In this document: piece after piece, positions 12,700 to 25,067 of the stretch | Position numbering within the stretch: position 1 is the stretch's first letter | Layout: every line of letters begins with the position of its first letter | Source: Istiophorus platypterus | Lineage: Eukaryota > Chordata > Actinopteri > Istiophoriformes > Istiophoridae | DNA length: 64,000 nt | Assembly (NCBI GenBank): GCA_016859345.1 | Contig: CM029111.1 | Location: 17,299,214-17,363,213, forward strand | Direction: 5' to 3' | Made by a program: the position numbers and the translations under genes | The notes under the pieces: generated by a model | Database searches by the model: none | What the model was told of the DNA's origin: nothing | Seen by the model: the letters and a program-made list of their open reading frames with translations, nothing else

Positions 12700-12930
12700 G
12701 GAAACTGAGACACGCATGGGCTGACTTTGTGGTCTAGAGAGAGAGAGAGAGACAGAGAGACAGAAACAGAGACAGTGACAGAGACAGAGAGACAGACGCT
12801 ACTTGTTTTTCCTCTGCCTCTGTGCCTGAGGGTTCGAGCTCGTCTCGTGGGGACTAAAAAGACAAGCTGGGGTTCAAATGGGCCGGAGTGAGCGCCTGGC
12901 CTCAGCTCCGCAACGGGTCCCTGCATCAGG
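12700..12930 (+). promoter_or_regulatory. agap2: Candidate promoter/5' UTR of the short agap2 transcript
   Basis: Directly upstream of the short first coding exon. It carries a GA/GACA-rich tract at 12736-12797, then moderately GC-rich sequence. A short upstream ORF at 12878-12934 ends over the main start codon. No TATA box is obvious. The transcription start is not determinable from sequence alone. Confidence 0.4.
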
Positions 12931-12934
12931 ATGA
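12878..12934 (+). other. 18-codon uORF overlapping the agap2 short-isoform start
   Basis: ATG at 12878-12880 opens a frame of 18 codons that stops at TGA 12932-12934. That TGA shares bases with the main ATG at 12931-12933, forming an ATGA overlap. If included in the 5' UTR it would force leaky scanning or stop-start reinitiation. The uATG lacks a purine at -3 but has G at +4; the main ATG has A at -3. Confidence 0.45.
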
Positions 12935-15900
12935 ACGGCAGCAGCAAGTCGGCGAACTCCGCTATGGTGAGAGCGGAGATCAAGAGGCACGAATCCCTCC
13001 AGAGCGCGATCAACAGGTTGGCCAAGCAGCTGGAGCGGGTGGAGGATCAGCAGCTGTGCTCGGGCCTCAAGGTTTACCTCCACAGTATTAAAGGTAAGCT
13101 CACATCCCTTTGGCTTGGGGGCTCTTGTGACTAACTGTTGTTGGCTGAATATGCAGGAGGGAAGGAAGGAGTGTGTTACCAGTACAGGTAAGAACTCATT
13201 AGAATGTGGCTCACGGTCTGGCCTTCAGTCAGTTTCTTGACATGACAAACAAGAAAAATAAGCAGGAAGCTGTATCGTCAGATTTTTGTTTCACACCAAA
13301 TCTTTCTTGTCAGCATTAGGCTAGGATTGTGGGGCAATGCAGTATCGCAGGCGACGATCTGTTCCTCTGAGCTTCCTGTGTTGGTTGTTTTGAGTCAGGT
13401 TTTTGTTGTTTTTTTTTTCCCTCAGGGAAGAGCTCCTCGGTCGTTGTTCATTCTCATTCTCGTTTCACTCAGAGTGCAAAACAAACAAATAAACAAAAAA
13501 AAACCTGACCTCTTGGCAGCTGCCGTCTGGTGGCATATTTATTTGTCAGTCACAGCCTCTGGATACGTCTGATAGCAACATCCCTCGGCAGCCACCATCG
13601 CCATGGCAGCAGGATGAGACCAGTTGCGTGGCCTACTTCCTGTCTATTGAATCTGCAACCGCCCTCAAAGCCACTTCCTTTCAGGCGAATGGGGCTTTTA
13701 CATGTGAGGCCGATGGGGAGTTTAAAATCATTTCCTCATATGTCTACATCCCACTGTTTCCTGTGAATGTGAGCTTGTTACAGTTAAATTCTTCATCTTT
13801 ATCTGTTACTGTTTCTTTATGGTTTTTTTTGCGTCAAGGCGGCATCACTGAGGGGAGGAACTACTCAGAACCTTTACCTGAGTAAAAGCCACCATACCAC
13901 AGTATTAAAATACTCGTGAAATACTGCAGAAGCTCTGGCTGCATGCAGATTTGTACTTGAAAAATGTAAAAGCACATTAGTTTTACCTGCACCAGCAAAA
14001 TGCTCTTAAACTATCAAAGGTCAAGTATTAATTATGAAAAATGGGTCATTTCAAAGTGTTAAATTATTATTATCATTATACAGTTTTTAAATAAGTGGAA
14101 AATAACTTAGTACATTTACTCAGGTACTTTACATAAATACAATCCTGAGGTACTTGTACCATTTAACACTACCTGATGCTTCAGCTCCACCAGATTTCAG
14201 AGAGAGATGTACTTTTTAATCCTCTACATTTATCCGACAGCTGTAGCTGCTACACTCCATGGGTTATGATTCCACATTAAAAACATTTAATAAGCTTTTA
14301 AAAATTTTAATACGTTCTCAAATATTACACCAGTAGTTCCGGAGCCCTATCAACTTTCCGCTCATGACAGAAAAGCTGATGTATGTTTCAGAGCTATTTG
14401 AAGTTCCGCTGAAGAAACATGTCGCCACTAAACTAAACACAGATGGTTTCACTCTGTCCAATATTTCACAAAAAACAGCGAAGCGTCGGGTGTCAAAAAG
14501 ATCAATTTAATTAGTGAAGAGGGAAATTTTTGTCTCTCCCATTATTTATCTCCTGGCCCCTAAGATTTATCTGGTGACCCACTGGATTGTCCTGGCCCCT
14601 TTTTTGGGAACCACCACTTTAAAGTAGAAAGCAGCTCCACCATGAGCAGCTACAACTGCAAAAATGCTCTTTACATATTTATTGTATCAGTCTTACCGGT
14701 CCAATAATGTCAAATAACAAAAAAATCAGTCACTCTGGAATTTTACTGAAGATAAAATACTTTGTTAGTACATTTAGCTGATGATACTTTTTATTTTTAC
14801 TCAGGTAAGATTTTAAATGCAAGACTTTTAATTGTCATGTAGGATTTTTCACTGTAGTATTTCATTATTAATTTTTATTACTTAAACAAACGATCTGAGT
14901 AACACTTCCAGTTGTTAGGGGCAGCAAGCTAAAGATGTTTTATTTTCCTTCTTTTGTTTGAATCAGGATCAATTTACAACTTTATAATTCTCATTAGTGC
15001 ATGATGACCTCGTGCACAGTAGATCCTATAGTAGAATGTAACTATGTACAGTTATTCAGGTACTGCAATTAAGTACAGTTTGTTTCAATTCAAATTACAC
15101 TGTTTATATCAGACTTGTGGGAGGCTCCATGGCAATTAAAAGATAAACAGGGCCCATATAATAAAAACACTCCAGTTCATCCTCATATCATTTGTATAGT
15201 CTCTCTCTCCGGCCTATTCTGAGCCTGGATGTGGACTGGGTGCAGGTCTTAATCAGGCTGGTAAAAAGCCTCTGTGATGCGAAACTGAGCATCAGACGTG
15301 TCAGAAGTGTCTCTCACGCAGGGACATAAACAGTTGACTCTCACTATGTCAGCAACACCTCCCTGCATCAGTGTGTAGCCACAACGGACCCCCTGTAGCT
15401 GCTCATAGCTATCTAGCCACACATAACTAAAACATAGCCGCATAGCTACATGTGGCTATGTGTAGCCACACATAGCCCCACGTAGCTACACATAGCTACA
15501 CATAGCCACATTGCTACACTCAGGTGTGCAAAAGGCTCTAAATTATGAGCATTTAACTTTGACAGAACCATTGAGTTTACCACACAGTCCTCGTGTGTGA
15601 GAAGTAAAACTAAGAAAAATGACTTCCTTACTCTCTCCTCCCAAGGAACTATTATGACATTTCTCCTTTTGGTATCAAGTTTAATGTCGTCATCTCGGCA
15701 GCACTGTGAGCACACCTTCAGCTACCGCTGCAGCCATCACATTTCTGACAAGATAACCTGTGTTACAGCCACACACACATTCACCTCCTGTGAAATATTC
15801 TGTGCAATAGCAGTATATCATTTGCAATATATTTATATAAGATGGTAAATACTATATCTCTTTTTGTTTATTCTATAGCACTTTTTCTCTGTCATCAAAT

Positions 15901-18900
15901 AACTTTTATGCCTCTACATATTTATGTCTTAGTTTCATTTTATGTCTTAGCCAGTGCAATGTAATTTCATTCTGCTATGTGGTTGTCTGATGGGTTGTCT
16001 GAATGAGACAAAAGGGAATCTGAATATGGATCTGGAAAACCTCTAGCAAACAATTACAGGCATCGTTTTTCATAATTAATTCCTTCAAAGGCTGTGGATG
16101 CTTGAATAGAAACACATGAATAAGGTGGAGATTTGGCCTCAGTATCTTGCAACTTTTTTCTTTAGAGAATGAACACACGCATGCACACACATATCATTCC
16201 ATGTTTTCTTTTAAAGCTGAGTTGACTGTCAGTGGCAAGAACAAACACCTCCAACATTGTTGGCGGGGTTCTTTCCCAGCGCTTTGGAACAAATACCAAC
16301 AAGGGCAATAGGTCTGTAATTATCCAGCCTTGTCCTTAATCACACTAGCTACTGACAATACAGTGGTGATGGAGTCTGGAAGGACAGCGTAAAACCAGTG
16401 AAACACACAGAGGACAAAACCTACATCAGGCTCTCTTTAGACACTCTGCGGAAATATGATCCATACCACAGGCCTTATTATCGTCTAGCATCATAAACAT
16501 CACCTGACTATGTTTTCAGAGCTGAATTCCTTTTTAACACATTTGAATAAAATTACGATAGCACCTCTGATATTCTGTCTGGGCCACAGGCATCGTCTTT
16601 GTTATTAGTATTTTATTTGAGTTTTTTCATTCAATGCTACTTTCTACTCCACTACACTTATTTAACGGTTTTCGTTACTGGCTGTTTTATGGTTTAAGAT
16701 CATACACATCAAACATACTGTATCCTGTAAAATCTGCTTGATTTTTATAGATTAAACTATATTGAGCCAAAATTATTGGGATAAATACAATATCAAAAAT
16801 ACAATAAAATCCCACTGGCTGTGACTGAATGACCTTATAGCAGAAAAAGGACGAAGAAACTGTATTTTATATGGATCAGTCACTTCTGCCTGAAACCTAT
16901 TCAGCAGATCATTAATATATACTGGATATAATCTAGTAAAGTACATGTACCTCATTACTTGAACACAGCACCTACTTAGTTACCTTACATCACTGCTAAG
17001 GTCAAACTGGGTGGATCAGACACCTTTCAAAATTACCAACTAAAGCTTTTGATTTCATCATTTCTATTCATTAGCCTGTAACTCTCGTCCCAACCTTTGC
17101 GAACAGAAGGCCAGTCGGCTCCCCGGTGAGTTCTGGTGAGCTCTGAGGCCTCTTCAGGATCCGTCGGATCTGGACTCGCTCTGGGAGGGAGTTGAGGATC
17201 AAAAGAAAGAGAGTGCATCTTCTCGGGGGGGCTGGATCTTGTGAGCACAGGGTTCTAACAAGAGAGCCACCTCTCTCTTTCTTTTTTTTTAATTAATAAG
17301 TGAGTGGGATGTGGTCTGAAAAAAATAGATAGAGAGGAGGGAAACGAGGGGGTGAGGTGGTCACCATGAGCTAAATGATGACATTTTAATGTGACTGGTG
17401 TAGTGTGCACTGCAGCATGGCAGCAGAATGAGAGGTTTGGGGTGGGGGGGTAATATAGAGAGGACAGCTCCTGGTGAAGGAGAAATGAAAAATCAGCCAG
17501 CATGACCACTGCCCTTGGCCACTGTCCATCTGACAGAGGCCTTCCAGGGGAGTGAGAGCATGTGTGGCTGCTTGTCTGTGTGTGTGTGTGGTTGGCGGCA
17601 GCTTTGCCTGTATGCATGCATGTGTGAGATGGTGTGTGTTTCTAAAAAGTGTGCGCCTGAGGACCAGCCTGATTTTCTGCATTGTGTTATGTGGGGGTCT
17701 ATTTCACAGTAATTAGATTCACCATGACCTCACGTGCACTCGACCCCCGTGCAGGCTTGTCAGCCCCCCCCCCCCACCTTGTTTAAAAAATTGATATTAC
17801 ACACGCATAGCATCACTACCCCCCCTCCCTTGAAAATGTGCTCGGATTTTTTTTTAAAAGCAGCTTTTCCTGTCTGAGGCTTTTTATTCACGACTCTTCC
17901 CGCACGGCTGTGCCCCCCCTCCCCTTCAGCCAAGGGGCGGTTGTCAGAGGTCTTTTGTATTCAGTGCGAGTAGTTATTGCCCTCTCACTGGCTGGGGGGG
18001 GGGGCAGAGCAGGTGGACAGTCAGATCGTGTTTTATGGGATGATGGCGGGAGGCTGAGATCTGCTGCACTGTGGGTAGAAGCTTCCTCTGATTCCACATC
18101 AAGGACCTTCTCTTTTCTTTTTTTTCTTTCTTTAATCAGAGAGTAATTAACACGAAATTACACCCGGTAATAATTCAAGTGGTGGATGTGTAATCAGTGT
18201 TTGCTGCAGAGCTTCTGTTGTTGCACACAGCACAACACAACTGCAGCAGCTCCTCTTGTAATTTTTGTTGAGAACGACTCAGTTAATCTATGTACCAGTT
18301 AAGAGAAAACTATTCTGATGATTGAATGATCATTTTTAGTAAATTTGCAAGAAAAAAAAACATTTTACGGTTCCAGCTTCTCAAATGTGGGAATTTTCTC
18401 CTTTTTTCTTCTTTGTCTTACATGATGGTATATGGAACATTTTTGCAGTTGAACTGTTGCTCATACTAAATCTGAGATTTGATGTCACTAAGTTTGGCAA
18501 TGGGAAATTTTTATGGCCTTTTTTTTTTTTTTACTATTTTCTGATGTTTTGAAATTAGTTGGTTGATCAAGGAAACAATCTGCATATTCACTGATAATGA
18601 AAGTAACTACATTTTAACGCTGCACAATTCCTGGTGTAAACAGGGCCAATCTAATAGTATGGATAGGACACATTTTTCCACGTAGTTCATGATTAGGACA
18701 AATTGCAATGCTACATTTAAATGGAGTTTGTTGTATTCAGACGAATATAGGAATACATGTGTTTAATTTCCTTTGCCCTCAGTGGCTCAGCTCCTGATGT
18801 CCAATACGCTCTCATTCTCTCATGCTATTGCTGGGTTCATGCTGTGAGCCCAGGAGCTTACCCACTTCTGCTAATGAACACACGCTGTAGAAGGCAATAG

Positions 18901-19183
18901 ACTGCAGATCAATAGACTCACAGGAAATCTTTTTTCACATGCACCACACACACGCACTCACACACACACACAAACACACTCACACACACACACACACAAA
19001 CACACAGAAAGACCATTTTGACAGAGATCCTGGGAACGATTGTGATACAGAATGTACCACAGGAGGAGGTGGAGGAAGAGGAAGGAAGGACATGGAGGAG
19101 ATGGTTGTGCCACCAGAGCCAGGAAGATTGTAACACCTTAGCAACAAACAAGCCAAGCCTCCTACTGAGGAGGAGTCTCACAG

Positions 19184-19216
<33 letters not shown>

Positions 19217-22200
19217 AAAACCAACACAGACAGCTGAAGACAGATGGATGATCTGGATGAAACCAGCAGCTGTAAAAATGAAACACTTTGGAAAGATAAC
19301 ATACACCCTGGTTCAACGTCTTCCTTTCCTCTACAAACACGTATCCATCTTTTTTCTTCTCTTTTTCCTTTTTTCCCGTTTGTCATTCCTGACCAACCCC
19401 ACTTGCCCCCCCTTCTCCCCTCTCCCTCGCAACTGATCTCTTCCCCTACGCCCCCCCCCCCCATCATTTAGCAGGTCCAGCTTGTAAGTATGTGCACTGC
19501 TGCTTTACCACCAGCCGTTACTCGCTGCCCCCCCCCCAATCTTCCTCCTCCTCCTCCTCCTCCTCCTCCTCTCTACTCTCTCGAGAAAGATGGAGGGGAG
19601 GGGACGATGGGGATGGGGAGGGAAGAGCAATAAAGAGCGGGGACCGGGAAGAGTCTGAGAGGAGCGGGAGGATGAAAACAGAGAGAGAGGGAGGGAGGAA
19701 ATAAAAGAGGGAAAAGCGGAGAAGCGGGGTCCTGATGCGTTGCATAGACCGAGCGTCGGAACAAGGAGGGGCACGTAGAGGGAGGGACGTCGGAGAACCC
19801 TAACGGCGCGTTAGTGGAAGCGCGAGAGGGGAGCGCGGAGTGCGCGGAGCCACGAGCTGTGCGGAGGAGATGCGCGTGTGTGTGCGTGCGCGCGCGCGCG
19901 CGGGAGTGTGTGATGCGCTCTGGACCCGTTGAACCTGCGCGACGGTGTCTCTATCGGGAAACGAAAAGAAGAAGAAGAGGGAGCCTGAGAGGCTGCGTCT
20001 GAGCGCTGCTGGCGTGCCCGACGCCTGATGCGCGCAGAGGACGCAGGGCGGCCCGGGAGACGGCGAGAAGAGGAAGAAGAAGAAGAGGGGCGTGATGGCC
20101 GGACGCGCCCTGGGCTCGGTCACGCATCTCCGGGTATCCCGTCGGCGTCTCCTCCCCATCCCGCTCCAGCGTCCCCCGTCGGTGTCCTTTTCCGCCCGCG
20201 CGTCCCCCGCGAGGCTGCCCTGCCTTCCTGCCTCCCCTCTCTGAGCGGACGCCGCTGCTGTCATAACACACGTGCGGCTTTGCGATGAGCAGCCCGTGAT
20301 CTGGTGCCGGACCGCGCCAGGGGGCCCCGGGTTCCGCCACCGCGCCACGCAGCCTCAGGTTGACACCGGTGGATCTTTGAAGGGACTCACCTTGTCACCT
20401 CTCGTTCCTGATGACGTAGGATGCGGGACAGGTTTTTCTTCTGAACTGAATCAAGATTTTTATTTTGCCTTGAGGGAAGAGGAGGATGATGGACTGAGCA
20501 ACATATAGGATGGAGGGGGGTTTTATGCTGCTCATAGAAATAAGGTCAAGTAAATAATTACCATCAGGGATGAGGCATCGGGCGCCATAATGAAGATTTA
20601 TTTGTCTCAGCAGCTGCACAGATATGCAGAGGACAGATTTTAATTGGGTGCTCTCTGGGAACAAAAGAGCTGCTTGGATTGCATGATTTCTTCCCTGTTT
20701 GCCGGAGGAAATTAAAAGTACAGCCGTCGAAGAGCGAAAAAATTCTGACTGACATTAAAATCCGAAAACAAAGAAATTGGGATTTTGGGGGATGGATGAA
20801 ACCAACGGCCCCTCTGCTGTTGTATCTCTCAAGGAGAAACTTAATCTCCCTGTAAGTTTTTTGTCTCGGCCGTGCCATCGGATTCTTTCACATCCCCAAC
20901 ACAGTGGCAAACCGTCAGTTGTTCATGTCAGTCCCTCTGGTTTCGTTCATCTGCCGTGAGCCCACCGAAGCCTGACCCCATGAGCGGAGGCGGCACCCTG
21001 CAGCAACGCACGACCTACCTCATCTCCCTCACCCTGGTCAAGGTAGAGGCGGTGGAGGGGGATGGAGGGGAGGCCAAGAACAGCACTCGGGGGAAGGAGG
21101 AGGTGGAGGCTGGGCCAGGAGGACGAGCAGGGGGGGAGGTCGGGGCGGAGGCCGGAGGTGGAGCCCCTGCACAGGCCGAGAATGGAGCTGGGTTGGGTTT
21201 AGGGCCACCGCCGCCGCAAGGAGCTGAAGATGCTGCTGCTGCTTCTGCTGCGAAGGGCGGGAAGTCAACTGAAGATCTCAAAGATGGAGAGAAGAAACCA
21301 CAAAGTCCTTTGGAAGATGAGTTACCATCCACTGCTGATGCCCCGAGAAAAGGGGGAGAAAAGCCACCGGGCGACCTCCTGATCCCCTCACCTGCTGAGA
21401 GGAAGAAGATTCAGAAGACAAAGTCCGTGGAAACGGACTTAATCAGAGTTGAGAAGATGCTTCCCACACTGGAGGCGAAGCAATGCAGGTCGCCGTCACT
21501 CATGACGACACCAACGGCGGAGGTGGGTGCCGAGCCCAGCCGCACCCCGACCAGGGCCAGCCTCCCTATCCGTCCGGCAGGACAGCGGCCCGTGAGCCTG
21601 CTGAAGTCCCACAGCAGCGTGGCCACCCGGGGCCGTGACTCCAGGGATGGCAGAGAGCGCAGCCCTACCTCGGCCCAGAGCCTGGACCGCAAAGACTGCC
21701 GCATGCCCACGCGCTCCCCGGGGCCCTGCAGGGCCTCATGGGCTGAGGCGAGCAGGCCTGAAGGGTGGAGGGACCTGCGGGACGAGGTAACAGCTGGGAC
21801 ACCTCCGGAGATCGGAGGCGGCGTGGCCGCGGTGATGAGAGACATCCCCAGGAAGGAGAGGCTAAAGACGGGCTCCTCCTCCCTACCTGCACCCGCCACC
21901 CAGGCCCCCAAACCAACACGCAAAGGCAAAAGCCGCACGCTGGATAACAGCGACCTGAACAGCCTCTCCGAGGACCTGGGCCTGGCCAGGGAGGCCCAGC
22001 AGGCCCAGCAGGGCCAGCGGGGCTCCGCGAAGGACAGGAAGATGCTCAAGTTCATCAGTGGCATCTTCACAAAGAGCAGTGCCGGGGCGGCCGGGTTGTC
22101 CTCCATGGCACCTCCTGTCTATATACAGAGGGACTCGAGTGAGGAGGAAGGTAGGGGGTAATGAACCCACACAGACACACACACATACAGCCAAACATGA

Positions 22201-23139
22201 CTGTCACGTCCTGAACTCCAAATCAAGCCTTTCGCGTTGACCACATCCCTGACAGGACTGTCAGAGCCAGGCCTGTCTTCAGCTCTTTGCCAAAACGATT
22301 ATCAGAGAGCAGCCACCTCATCTGTGCACAGGCATCCATTTCAAATGAGTCGGGCGGGGTGGGCTAGGGTGGGCTGGGGTTGGGAGGGGGTTGATCTTTC
22401 TGTGGAACATCACACGGCACATATTTACAGGCCGTAATGCCGTCATGTGCCAGGACACATTTTCACCCCCGACGCCTGCAAATTGATGACAGATGAAGTT
22501 CTTTGATGTGAGGACTGACAATAGAATCGTCGTTGGACAGTCTTAATCTAATTCTACCCTCAGAGAGAAGGGGGGCTGATTTCACACAACTGGAGGGGTA
22601 ATCTCTGAACCCCCCCCACACACACGCACACGCACACATACACATACAGTCACACACACACTTAAGCAGCATTCCCAGCATGGGGTTTAAATCTCATAAT
22701 GAAGCCAAAGGGGAGAAGGAGCTGGCGGGATGAGCGCAGATGGATTGCACTGCTCTGGTTGATTTCTTGCCTCGGCTCTTATTTCCATAAAGCTGAAATG
22801 GTTGGGGAAAAAAAAAGATGTGGGGGGCGGGTGGGGGCGGTGGGGGGTAAGATTTTGGGGGGGGACATGACATGAGGCGGTATTTGTTCCCCCACGTCAG
22901 AAAAAAAGGGAAGCGTGGATCAAGAACATTTCTAATCCTGTCTTTGATATTCCACCCACTACATGTTCTATCACTATATGGAGCAGCCCCCCCCCACACG
23001 CACACAAACACACACATATATACACCCGCCGCCCCCACCTCCCCTGACACTCTTATCTTTGTCTGTCAAAGAATTTAATGTAAATTTGTGTCAAAAAAAT
23101 TCACGAGGCGTTTTTAACGTTCGCTCCTGGACTCCTGGT

Positions 23140-23172
<33 letters not shown>

Positions 23173-25036
23173 GTGTGTATGTCGTCAGCTGCAACAATAC
23201 AACAGTGCATGTCTTTCACAAACACATTTTCTCAAAGAAAGAGCGAGTGTCATCATGTGGGGATGAGCGAGTATGTGTGTGTGTGTGTGTGTGTGCGTGT
23301 GTGTGTGTGTGGTTTTTTTATGTATTCATTCACTCATTGTGCATTCACACTGTCACACATGCACACTGTGGATTCACTCAAGTAGTGAGACTAGCTCCGC
23401 CGACTGCACACACACATGCACACACACATACACACACACATGCACGCACGCACGCACGCACACACTCAGGGCAGGAGGAAGTGTTGCCATGGCAACCGGC
23501 AGGACTGCTGCTTCTGCTGCTGCTGCTGCTACAGAGGCAGAACCTGATGAAACAGAGGGGTGGCGGAGGTGGCGGAGGCGTGGAGTGTACGTGTTTGCAT
23601 GTCCTTGCACATGTGTATGTATGTGTGTGTGTGTCTGCATGTTGGTGTGTGTCACCGAGCGTTGACACATAGCAGAGAACATTTTGACAAAACCACCCCC
23701 CCTCCAGAAAAAGGAAAAAAAAAACCCCAAACGATTTAACTTGGAAAATTGGCAGTTCAGTTTTGAACATCAGCTCCAGGCTACATATGGGAGTTGAAGC
23801 GGCTCACACATGATTGGTTTGGAGTCTTGGGGGTTTGTGGGGGGGTGGGGTGGCTGGGTAATTGGCTTTCTGTAGAATTCTAAGTGTGGAAGCAGCAGAA
23901 GGACGACACTGTCTAATTACTTTTGGCAACACTGCAACGCCAGTAGCAGCAGCAGGCCATAAAGAGAGCTTTGACTCAGAAAGTCACACAAAAAGACAAG
24001 TCCATGTGTGCGTAGTGTGTAGATGTGTTTGTTTGGTTGGAGTTGCCCTGCAGGGAGCTGCCTGCAGCAGTAGCAGAAGCAGCAGCCTGTATGTTAGCCC
24101 CCCCCTTTTTAATTTTTTTCTAGTGTGAAGCACATCAGCGCCGTCTGTGACCGATCGGCACTGATGTGGCCTGGACGCTGCACAGATTTAGTCCCAGGCT
24201 CCGGTTTAATCGTCGTCCGCTTCTGAAGGACACATAACACATTCACAGCCAGGATATCGGGCACTATATCAGTCAGAGCGGCCTAATAAAACCTGCTCGT
24301 CCCCTTCCGTCCTCCTTCTCCGATTTATTCCTGTTCTTCCCTCTTTGTTTTCTGATATATGGTCTCTGAATTCTCCAGGGATGGTTTGTCCACCTCTGTG
24401 GTCAAAAAAGAAAAATCTCGACAACTGCTGGACCAGCTGAGACACCCTGATCATTCCTCTGGTGCCAGTATCAGGTTCACATTTGTGTTTTTTTGTGAAA
24501 CGTCTCAAAAACTACTGGACACATTGCCACCTAATTTGGTGCAGACCCTGCCCCCCCCCCCGGGATGGACTGTAATAACTTTCTGAACCTCAAAATTCTG
24601 AGAGTGGGGGTGGGGGTGTGTGTGTGTGTGTGTGGGGGGGGGGGGGTGTTGACTGGATGAGTGTGTGATATCCTCTTCTGTTAGGGTTGCAGTGCGTCTG
24701 ATGGACCTGTGGTGAAACTCCGCGAGGTTGGGTGTGGGGGAAGCCAGTTATTTTTGGAAGTGGCGTTTTTTGAGATGCGCGTCAGTATGATCCGGTTGGT
24801 GACAGATAGCGTGATAAAAAACTTGTGACATATTATTGTGTCCAGTCCATTTATATCAATGAAGGTAGAGTAAATTAAATGCGAACATGTCTCTGGAACA
24901 GTTTCAACAAAAGCTGAACCTTCATGAAGGAGGATTTATTGCAACACTGTGGTATTTGACTACATTCATTTTAGCTTGCTGTTCCTAACAAACTGGACAC
25001 TGATTGTGTTTTTTATTTTCTGTCTCTGAACCAGTT

Positions 25037-25067
<31 letters not shown>

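Larger units (their letters stand above)
9571..12700. other. tspan31-agap2 divergent intergenic region
   Basis: No exon seen between the tspan31 start and the agap2 short first exon. Contents in order: a run of AAT/AAC-type simple repeat (9600-9690), a tetranucleotide microsatellite (10487-10620), a hAT-like element (10665-10940), a fragment resembling a hAT-family end (about 11335-11640), a LINE 3' tail (11866-12040) and a further element fragment (12040-12190). Confidence 0.6.
13094..19500 (+). other. agap2 intron 1 / long-isoform upstream region (first part)
   Basis: No exon recognised. It holds decayed repeat fragments (13845-14190, 14510-14635, 16910-17005), a 10-mer-type tandem array (15403-15520), a copy of the GATTAATCGATTA-type family (about 18290-18610, opposite orientation) and CA-rich microsatellites (18943-19005, 19184-19212). 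ORFs inside these tracts are low-complexity artefacts. Confidence 0.6.

Noticed and set aside
15400..15520. Short direct repeats resembling an iteron or CRISPR
   Set aside because: Irregular 10-12 base units without conserved spacers; minisatellite-like.
19800..20348. 182-aa ORF on the minus strand in the CpG island
   Set aside because: Arg/Pro/Ala-rich with no domain and several competing frames; explained by GC composition of the long agap2 promoter.
20872..20979. 36-residue N-terminal extension of the long AGAP2 isoform
   Set aside because: Open frame but unlike the conserved family start, which begins at the ATG at 20980.
21411..22106. 231-aa minus-strand ORF inside the long agap2 first exon
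   Set aside because: Shadow of the real plus-strand exon, which has conserved AGAP2 motifs and a matching donor.
23145..23672. 175-aa and 130-aa ORFs rich in Cys/Val and Thr/His
   Set aside because: Pure translation of TG/CA microsatellites.
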